A stretch of 14,344 bases of DNA, taken from assembly GCA_002725495.1 (NCBI GenBank), contig PBPJ01000015.1, positions 1-14,344 of the forward strand, in the 5' to 3' direction. Below the pieces are notes generated by a model, which saw nothing but the letters and a program-made list of their open reading frames with translations, was not told the DNA's origin and ran no database searches. Of the stretch, positions 8,040-14,344 are shown piece by piece. Positions within the stretch are counted from its first letter, which is position 1; every line of letters begins with the position of its first letter. The stretch is from Candidatus Woesearchaeota archaeon. Its GTDB lineage: Archaea > Nanobdellota > Nanobdellia > UBA10117 > ARS21. A program made the position numbers and the translations under genes.

Positions 8040-11000
8040 ATGGAAGAATTAAATAGTATTATTGGGGAAATGATTGCTAACGGGGAGCCGCAAGAAGTAA
8101 TGGATGCTGTAATTGCAGAATGGGAAAACCGAAACCCAGGTGTATTAAATAACGAATCATTAAATACAGAATCTTTAGGCACTGAACAATCTAATTTTGA
8201 TGAAATAATACCTGAAGATCAAAATTGGTTTGAAAGAAATATTGGAGATAATATACCCGGTATTGAGTTTATGAGTGATTTATATAGAGATATACAAAGG
8301 GGTATTGCTATAGGTCAAACTACAGACGAAAAAGCTAGATTATTCACAGGAGATAGTTCAGATGAAGCAATTCAAGATTATATTAAAACCACTAAAGAAG
8401 TTGGTGAGTTAAAGCAATCTGAAGAAATGCAACAATATAATAAATTTTTGCAAGAATATAAAGATCAAGGTGACTCCGATGCATTAGCTTGGTTTAAAGC
8501 ACAGGCTAAGTCAACTTTAAAAGGTGATGGTGTTTTAATGGGTATGTTTGCAGAATCATTAGCTTCTCAGGCTTCTACAATATTTGCATCACCTGGGCAA
8601 GCCGCAATAGTAGGAGCAGGAGCTTTTACTGGAGCAAAAGTAAGTGGAGCTATAGGTGCGGCGGCTAGCAGCTGGACAGGGCCTTTAGCAGGTGTTTTTT
8701 CTGCTTTTAGTGCCGCTGGTGGTGCAGTAGCAGGTGCAAGGTCTGCTTCTATGGGTATATTAGAAACAACCTCAACATTTAATGATTTATTATCTGAAAA
8801 AATAAAAGAAAGAGGAGGCGATCCATTAAATGCTGAAGATATTAGAGCTGTACTTGAAGATGAAGAAGCAATGGGTGAATTAAGAAGAAATTCATTAGCG
8901 AGAGGATTTACTATTAGTGCATTTGAAGGAGCTGCTGGATTAGTTGGAGCAGGTGTTGCTGCTAAAACTGTAGTTTCAAAAGCAGGCAAATTTGTAAGAG
9001 CTTCTAAAGTAGCCGGAGTTGAAGCCGTAGGTGGTGGTACTGGTGAATTTGCGGGTCAATTAGCAGCCGGTCAAGATATAAATGTAGAAGAAATACTAAC
9101 TGAAGCATTTACAGGTACAGGTATGGCTGCAACAAGTATTGCAGCAGGACAGTTTAATAGAAAAGGTATTGCAGAATATAATTTAAATGGTGAGAAAGAT
9201 GCAAAGCTTAGAGGTGAAATTGAAGATCTTGTAGAAAATGGTACAGATGAACAGTTTGTAAATAGTAAAGTAAAAGTTGAAAACGATAAAACTCTTCAAG
9301 ATAAAATAAATAAAAGAAGAAAAAAGATTGTTAAAGAAAACAAACAAGTAGTAAAAGATAAAATTAAACCTAAAGTTGTTGAAGAAGTTGAAAAAAGAAT
9401 TGATGCAAAAATTTTAAAACTACAACAACAAATAAAACAAGTTGAAAAAGAAGATGGCCCAGTTGCTGCTGCTGCTTTTAAAAAACAACTAGAAATAGAA
9501 AAAAAGAAGAAAGAAGATATTAATAAAATCATGTTTGAGCAGTTAGATCAATTAAGTGAAGAAGAAACACTTAATTTGATGAACATGGATGACGAAGTAT
9601 CTATTTATCAGTCTATATTAAATGATCCTAATTCTACTGAGTTAGCAAAACAATCTGCAAAAGAACAATTAGCTTTATTAAAAGCAGCACAATTAGAAGT
9701 AGTAAACAATCCTGATTCTGTTGATATGGCTAAAGAAGATGGACCAGTAAGTAAAAAGAATAAAGACTTATCTGATAAAACTCAAAAGGCTTACGAAAGA
9801 AAAGGTAAAGATGCATGGGCTGAAGTTTCAGAATATCAAGCAGGTATTATAAATACTATAGCACATTCTATGTGGTCTAAAATACCAAAAGAAAAAAGAG
9901 TAGGCACTATAGAAGATTTTATATCTGGTCTTAAAAGTGATAAAGAAGGGATAAGAGGATTACTTAAAACTTATGATCCTACAACAGGTGTGCCTTTAGC
10001 TGCTTATATCCAAAATCCTATATCTGGAATAAGAGTAAGAGCTAATAGGATAATAAAAAGATATGTAAAGCAAGACATAGAAGAAGATGTAACTAGTCAA
10101 CAGTTTAAAGATTATTATACTACAGAAGAAGCTATAGATTTAGATAGAAGATATTTACACGAGAAGCTTAAATTAAATCCTATATTAGCAGATTTAGAAA
10201 GTACAACAGAGGTAGCATATCAAAAAGCTAGAAATGAATTAGAAACAATAGGTAATGTTACACAGAAAAAACAAAGAAAAGCTTTAATAAAAGCATTTGA
10301 TAAAATATTTAAAGGTAAATATGATAAAAAAATAAAAGACTTTGTAGGTAAAAATACTAAATCTGAAAAAACATTTAGTAAATTTTTAAAAGATAATTTA
10401 CCTGCATTAAAATTAGCGGTGGTTGCAAATATTAATTCTCAAATGTCTAATGATAATATTATGAGTACGTGGACAAAGGTTCCTCCTACCGATCAAGATT
10501 TTTTAGATTATTATGAAGGTAAAGATATTAGCCCTGACCAACCTGCTAGTGTTAAAAGTGATAGAAAAACAAAATTAGTAGAAGCTATTAGAAGACAATT
10601 AGGTATAGACGCCCGCGCTTCCTTTAGAGAACAATTTGCTGAAGATCTACCTCAATTTCAACAAATCGATGAAGTCGAAGTATTTAATTCTAAAGATTTT
10701 TTAGATAAACTAAATTTTATTTTTACAGAACCCAGCGAGGTTATTGGTAAAGAAGCTAAAGATGTAGAAGATGCTGAGGTAGAAAACAATATTAACAAAG
10801 TTATAGAAAATCAAATTGTTCCAAATTTAAATAAAAACTTTGATAACCAAAATACTAAAAAGTTAGATCCTAATAATGAAAATGATTTGCCAGAAATTTA
10901 TGAAGAATGGCAAAGCTATATTACTAAAGGTTATGTATCTCCTGCTGTATTACAAAAAATGGGACAGTTTGGAGCTAAGGTTGCTTATAAAGATATAAAT

Positions 11001-14000
11001 GGTAAATTTCATCCTACTAAAACAGCTGCTAAATTAGGTAATGATAAAGCTAAGCCTAAAAAGTATTATGAAATGAAAGAGGCTGTAGAGGGAAGTGAAG
11101 AGTCTAATGGAAAACAATATTTACCGTTTGACATTGACACTAAAAACCCTGAGCTTGAAGGAAAATTTAAACCTGCAAGAGGCGGTTTATATTATGGTAC
11201 TGTAGATCCCTTATATAAAAACCATTTAAAATTAGCTCAAGAAAAATATCCTAAACAAAAAATTTCTAAAAAAGGAAAATTAAATTTATTTGGTAAAATA
11301 AATAATGTAATATCAAATAATTTAGTAAATTATCCTATATTAAAAAAATTAGTAGACGGTTATGCTTCAAGTGTACAAGACAATCAAGAAATTGTTATGC
11401 AAATGGCTGAAGATATGGCGGATGCTATCCAAAAAGGAGAAGCAAATCCGTGGGTTATGTCATTAGGATTAAAAACTGCATATAAAGGTACTGATGGATT
11501 ATTAAAAACTTCATATGAATTTAAAGGATATGAGCAAGGTACCTTAGAATTTGGAGATGGTAAATTTGCAGAAAATTATAAAGGTAACTCTAAGCGTAGA
11601 GTAAGAGAAGAACACTCCCCACCTGTTAGTTCATTTGCAGCTAAACTTTTATTAGCTACATCTATGGTAAAATCTGAAAACATGCGTCCTCTCATTCAAA
11701 AAATGTATAAGGATGCAGGGCAATATTTAATTTCTTTTAAGCATGATCAAGATTTAGAAACCGCTAAGTTAGGTGCTAGTATTGTAGAGGGAGATGTAAT
11801 TGGGCAAAACTCAGGACTACATAGAATTTTACAAGTTATTCCTGCAAATAAATTAGTTTTAATTAAAGATAATATTACTGTAGAAGAATTAAATGATAAA
11901 ATTAAAGATGCAATTCAAACAAAAAAGCCTGCAGAAAGAATATTACAAGGCGTAACACAGCAATTTGAACAGGATAATCAGCAAGATATTCCTTTATCAG
12001 ATAACGAAAGAATAGAAGCATTTACTGATATACTTAGTTTAGCTTATCCTGATAAAATCATAATGACTAACAGAGAAGATGTTATTAAATATCTAACAGC
12101 TAATTTTCCTAGAAAATTTCCAAATAGAAAAGCAGCAGAAAAAGTTATAGATAATGCAAGAGGATTTAGAGATAGTAATGTTATATTTCTTAATCCCGGA
12201 AAAGCTACTTTAGAAACGGTAATGCATGAATTTACCCATGAATGGGCTTATATAGTTAAAGATAGAGATCCTGAATTATTCAACGCTATATATGAAAAAA
12301 TACAAGGGCACCCTAGATTTAAAGAGGCTGTTGAAAGAATGAAAGAACCTGGAGTTGGTGGTTATAGCGAAATGAGTCCTGATTCATTTGAATATAAAAA
12401 TGAAGTAATAGCTTATATATTAGGAAAAGAAGGCTCATCTCTTTATGAATTATTTGCAGGTGATGCTGAAGCTAAATCTTTAATAGATAAGTTCTTTGAT
12501 TATGTAAGAGAAGCTTTAGGTTTTGATCCTACAGTTAAAAACTTTTCAGATTTAACAGTTGAAGAAGTAATTAAATTAACTGTTAAAGATATTGTAGAGG
12601 GTAATCCTGCTGCTAATTTTGATAAATTAAAAAATAAATCTGAAGGTAAAAGTTGGTTTGCTAAAACAGAAGCAAATCAAAGTCCTAGTCAAAAAGCTAA
12701 ATTAGATCCTATATTAAGAGCTTTTAATAAAATTAAATTATCATATAGAGAAAATAAAGATTTAGCACAAGCTATTGTTGACGCTTATCCAGAAGTAGAA
12801 AGCAGCATGGAGTTTGGTGATTTTGTTAAATTAGTATTACAAAATACTAAAGAAACTGAAATAGGTGAATCTAAAACGCTTCTTATAGCAAAAAATGATG
12901 TATTAAAAGCAAATAAAATAGCTGAAGAAAGTACTAAAAAGTTAGAACAAGATAAAATTAAAGAAGAAGATAAATCTACTCTTCAAAATAAATTTAGAAG
13001 AATGATTTATAAAGCCGCAGCGGAAGGGGCAAAAGCATCTAGATGGTTTATACCACCAAGTGCTGAAGACTTTAAAGGTTTGCTATACACGTTTTTACCA
13101 AAAGGCAAAGCTGGTGTTGAAGCCCGTAAATTTTTAGAAGAACATTTATTAAAACCTTATTCTGATGGTATTGCTGCCCTTGATACTGAAATATTAAATA
13201 AAAGTAAAGCTTGGGAAAAAATGTCTAAAGGATATAACCTTAATGAAAAAGTAGAGGGTACTCCATATACAATAGGCGATGCTATAAAAATTTATAATGC
13301 TGTTAAGCGTGGTGATGATGTTACTATTGCAAAACAAAAACACATGGATGCTTTAATTCATAAAGTTGAAAGTGATCAAAGTCTTTTAGATTTAGCTGAA
13401 GCTATTGAAGAAAGTTTTCCTATTGATATAAAAGATGGGTGGCAAAATAAAACTTTAGCTAAAGAAGTATTTGATGCTATTAATAATGGTGCTAGAGAAA
13501 GAGCTTTAAAAACTTTTTCTGAAAATGTAGATGCAATATTTAATGATACCACAATGGATCTTATTGGTGATCAATTTGGAAACAACTTTAAACAAGCATT
13601 AAAAAACACCCTTAGAAGGATGAAATCTGGTCGTAATAGGGTAAGTACAGACGCACAGTCTAATGTGTGGTTAAACTGGATTAATAGAGCCGTAGGGACG
13701 ACTATGTTCTTTAATAGCAGATCAGCTTTGCTGCAAACTATTTCATCTCTTAATTTTATAGGATTAAAAGATAACAATATATTTCAAGCAGCAGCTGCAT
13801 ATGCAAATAGAAAACAATTTCAAGAAGATTATAAAAAATTATGGAATAGTGACTATTTAAAAAATAGAAGAGACGGTGCAAAGTTTGATGTACTAGCAGA
13901 TGAAATTGCAGAAGGAGATCCACAAGGAATAAATAAATTATTAAAAAACGGATTTCTACCAACTAGATATGCAGATAGTTTTGCTATTGCTTTAGGAGGT

Positions 14001-14344
14001 GCGGCGTTTTATAGAAATAGAGTAAATGCTTTAGTTAAGCAAGGGATGGATGTAAAGCAAGCTGAACAACAAGCTATGAATGATTGGAGAAAAGAAGCTG
14101 AAAATTCACAGCAATCTGCAGATCCTTCTAAAATATCTGAAATACAAGCATCGTCACTTGGTAGAATTATATATGCTTTTGCTAATACACCTTTCCAGTA
14201 TGCTAGAATTGTTAAAAGAAGATTACAAGATATAACATCTGGTAGGTCTGCAGCTGAAGGTAGAGTACAAAGTGATCTTGGTACTATATTATATTATGGG
14301 GCTGTGCAAGCTGTAATGTTTAATGCATTACAATCAGGGTTAGC
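8040..14344 (+). CDS. Giant multi-domain virion/ejection protein with a zincin metallopeptidase site (3' end missing)
   Basis: The frame is open from the ATG at 8040 to the window edge: 2101 codons and no stop. An in-frame TAA at 8034-8036 makes this ATG the first possible start, 10 bases after the previous gene. Modules in order: an acidic N terminus; Gly/Ala-rich hydrophobic segments at about 164-240 and 289-372; a Lys/Glu coiled coil at about 400-505; YDPTTGVPLAAYI followed by an Arg/Lys-rich helix at 645-674, resembling sigma-70 region 2; a REEHSPP motif at 1189-1195; a zincin at about 1330-1500 with H1396, E1397, H1400 and candidate third ligand E1455; and a long helical C-terminal region from W1669 onward (IPPSAEDFKGLLY, WLNWINRAVGTTMFFNSRSALLQ, LGRIIYAFANTPF). 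It occupies the place of T7 gp16, which carries a lytic transglycosylase, but no such motif is visible here. The likely role is an ejected protein spanning the host envelope with a protease domain, in the style of phage polyvalent proteins. The zinc site is clear; its substrate is unknown. Confidence 0.88.
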   Translation, partial: MEELNSIIGEMIANGEPQEVMDAVIAEWENRNPGVLNNESLNTESLGTEQSNFDEIIPEDQNWFERNIGDNIPGIEFMSDLYRDIQRGIAIGQTTDEKARLFTGDSSDEAIQDYIKTTKEVGELKQSEEMQQYNKFLQEYKDQGDSDALAWFKAQAKSTLKGDGVLMGMFAESLASQASTIFASPGQAAIVGAGAFTGAKVSGAIGAAASSWTGPLAGVFSAFSAAGGAVAGARSASMGILETTSTFNDLLSEKIKERGGDPLNAEDIRAVLEDEEAMGELRRNSLARGFTISAFEGAAGLVGAGVAAKTVVSKAGKFVRASKVAGVEAVGGGTGEFAGQLAAGQDINVEEILTEAFTGTGMAATSIAAGQFNRKGIAEYNLNGEKDAKLRGEIEDLVENGTDEQFVNSKVKVENDKTLQDKINKRRKKIVKENKQVVKDKIKPKVVEEVEKRIDAKILKLQQQIKQVEKEDGPVAAAAFKKQLEIEKKKKEDINKIMFEQLDQLSEEETLNLMNMDDEVSIYQSILNDPNSTELAKQSAKEQLALLKAAQLEVVNNPDSVDMAKEDGPVSKKNKDLSDKTQKAYERKGKDAWAEVSEYQAGIINTIAHSMWSKIPKEKRVGTIEDFISGLKSDKEGIRGLLKTYDPTTGVPLAAYIQNPISGIRVRANRIIKRYVKQDIEEDVTSQQFKDYYTTEEAIDLDRRYLHEKLKLNPILADLESTTEVAYQKARNELETIGNVTQKKQRKALIKAFDKIFKGKYDKKIKDFVGKNTKSEKTFSKFLKDNLPALKLAVVANINSQMSNDNIMSTWTKVPPTDQDFLDYYEGKDISPDQPASVKSDRKTKLVEAIRRQLGIDARASFREQFAEDLPQFQQIDEVEVFNSKDFLDKLNFIFTEPSEVIGKEAKDVEDAEVENNINKVIENQIVPNLNKNFDNQNTKKLDPNNENDLPEIYEEWQSYITKGYVSPAVLQKMGQFGAKVAYKDINGKFHPTKTAAKLGNDKAKPKKYYEMKEAVEGSEESNGKQYLPFDIDTKNPELEGKFKPARGGLYYGTVDPLYKNHLKLAQEKYPKQKISKKGKLNLFGKINNVISNNLVNYPILKKLVDGYASSVQDNQEIVMQMAEDMADAIQKGEANPWVMSLGLKTAYKGTDGLLKTSYEFKGYEQGTLEFGDGKFAENYKGNSKRRVREEHSPPVSSFAAKLLLATSMVKSENMRPLIQKMYKDAGQYLISFKHDQDLETAKLGASIVEGDVIGQNSGLHRILQVIPANKLVLIKDNITVEELNDKIKDAIQTKKPAERILQGVTQQFEQDNQQDIPLSDNERIEAFTDILSLAYPDKIIMTNREDVIKYLTANFPRKFPNRKAAEKVIDNARGFRDSNVIFLNPGKATLETVMHEFTHEWAYIVKDRDPELFNAIYEKIQGHPRFKEAVERMKEPGVGGYSEMSPDSFEYKNEVIAYILGKEGSSLYELFAGDAEAKSLIDKFFDYVREALGFDPTVKNFSDLTVEEVIKLTVKDIVEGNPAANFDKLKNKSEGKSWFAKTEANQSPSQKAKLDPILRAFNKIKLSYRENKDLAQAIVDAYPEVESSMEFGDFVKLVLQNTKETEIGESKTLLIAKNDVLKANKIAEESTKKLEQDKIKEEDKSTLQNKFRRMIYKAAAEGAKASRWFIPPSAEDFKGLLYTFLPKGKAGVEARKFLEEHLLKPYSDGIAALDTEILNKSKAWEKMSKGYNLNEKVEGTPYTIGDAIKIYNAVKRGDDVTIAKQKHMDALIHKVESDQSLLDLAEAIEESFPIDIKDGWQNKTLAKEVFDAINNGARERALKTFSENVDAIFNDTTMDLIGDQFGNNFKQALKNTLRRMKSGRNRVSTDAQSNVWLNWINRAVGTTMFFNSRSALLQTISSLNFIGLKDNNIFQAAAAYANRKQFQEDYKKLWNSDYLKNRRDGAKFDVLADEIAEGDPQGINKLLKNGFLPTRYADSFAIALGGAAFYRNRVNALVKQGMDVKQAEQQAMNDWRKEAENSQQSADPSKISEIQASSLGRIIYAFANTPFQYARIVKRRLQDITSGRSAAEGRVQSDLGTILYYGAVQAVMFNALQSGL
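8529..9155 (+). other. Gly/Ala-rich hydrophobic segments of the giant protein (possible membrane-inserting region)
   Basis: Residues 164-240 and 289-372 of the giant protein are dominated by Gly, Ala, Ser and Val with few charges, separated by a charged helical stretch (SEKIKERGGD through RRNSLAR). Spacings such as GAGAFTG, GGAVAGA and GLVGAGVAA allow tight helix packing as in glycine-zipper membrane proteins. The segment EAVGGGTGEFAGQ followed by an acidic EEILTEAF stretch ends the region. Ejection proteins often have such segments; membrane insertion is inferred. The alanine content also creates the long but spurious antisense frame at 8567-8989. Confidence 0.45.
9237..9554 (+). other. Predicted coiled coil in the giant protein
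   Basis: Residues about 400-505 are almost entirely Lys, Glu, Gln, Ile, Val and Leu with few helix breakers, for example NKRRKKIVKENKQVVKDK, VVEEVEKRIDAKILKLQQQI and KQLEIEKKKKEDINK. This is typical of a long, charged coiled coil that could multimerise the protein or act as a spacer between the membrane-type segments and the later domains. A heptad register was not computed. Confidence 0.5.
12027..12539 (+). other. Zincin metallopeptidase domain
   Basis: In the giant protein, residues 1395-1402 read MHEFTHEW (bases 12222-12245), a complete HExxH zinc motif with H1396 and H1400 as ligands and E1397 as catalytic base. It is preceded by VIFLNPGKATLETV, a hydrophobic strand and turn placed as the edge strand before the active-site helix in many zincins. 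NEVIAYILG places E1455, 55 residues after the second His, as a likely third ligand in a gluzincin-type arrangement. All expected catalytic residues are therefore present and the frame is intact. Similar embedded zincins occur in large phage polyvalent proteins. Domain limits are approximate. Confidence 0.75.
13044..14344 (+). other. Long C-terminal helical region of the giant protein, cut by the window edge
   Basis: From W1669 on, the protein carries phrases I recall as conserved in very large virion proteins of marine phages: FIPPSAEDFKGLLY (1670-1683), WLNWINRAVGTTMFFNSRSA (1877 on), then about 90 residues later GFLPTRYADSFAIALGGAAF, then SSLGRIIYAFANTPFQYARI. The last visible residues (ILYYGAVQAVMFNAL) are hydrophobic and could be a membrane helix. 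I know no assigned function for this region. The region and gene continue beyond base 14344. Confidence 0.5.

Noticed and set aside
8567..8989. 140-residue open frame on the minus strand
   Set aside because: It lies wholly inside the giant + strand gene opposite its Ala/Gly-rich segment; its Ala/Pro-rich product is what reading GC-richer alanine codons backwards gives. No start context or homology is visible.
9296..9532. 78-residue hydrophobic minus-strand frame
   Set aside because: It is the antisense shadow of the Lys/Glu coiled coil, which reads as Phe, Leu and Ser on the other strand.
8040..14344. Lytic transglycosylase domain as in T7 gp16
   Set aside because: No catalytic Glu motif of the ESxxxP...GAxGLMQ type could be found in the visible part; it could still lie beyond the window edge.

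Overview
The window is a densely packed, AT-rich stretch of a tailed double-stranded DNA phage (or prophage) virion-structure operon. Five genes lie head to tail on the + strand with only 6 to 14 bases between them. Both outer genes run off the window: the first lacks its start and the last lacks its stop. No RNA gene, mobile element, CRISPR array, convincing promoter or terminator is visible, and no stretch of 300 bases lacks a gene. All four visible stops are TAA. None of the four visible starts has a Shine-Dalgarno sequence; each follows an A/T-rich spacer. With the Bacteroidota-style FN3-like and BACON-like modules in the first gene, this suggests a phage of a Bacteroidota host (perhaps a marine flavobacterium), possibly crAss-like or a related podovirus. 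That is inference: no terminase, portal, capsid or polymerase gene is present to place it.

Layout. Positions 1-1833: 3' part of a repeat-built surface protein with at least three FN3-like modules and a distinct C-terminal domain that looks BACON-like. This suits a tail or head appendage that contacts sugars. Positions 1848-5000: a 1050-residue tail protein with the character of a short-tail nozzle or muzzle component. Positions 5015-5626, 5633-8029 and 8040-14344 (open): three proteins of 203, 798 and more than 2101 residues. Their order, relative sizes and composition resemble the T7 internal core (ejection) proteins gp14, gp15 and gp16, though I see little sequence identity. I read them as proteins packed in the capsid and ejected into the host envelope or cell with the DNA.

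The most interesting gene is the last. Its product is a giant multi-module protein with Gly/Ala-rich hydrophobic segments near the N terminus, a long charged coiled-coil region, a short motif resembling sigma-70 region 2, and a zincin metallopeptidase site (HEFTH plus a plausible downstream Glu ligand). It ends in a large C-terminal region of the kind I recall from big marine-phage virion proteins. The working model is a short-tailed phage: the nozzle-type protein forms the tail channel, the repeat protein provides adhesion, and the three ejection proteins extend the channel. The giant protein would also carry a protease across the envelope. No lytic transglycosylase signature is visible in the part seen, so the zincin may be the main enzymatic activity of this ejectosome.
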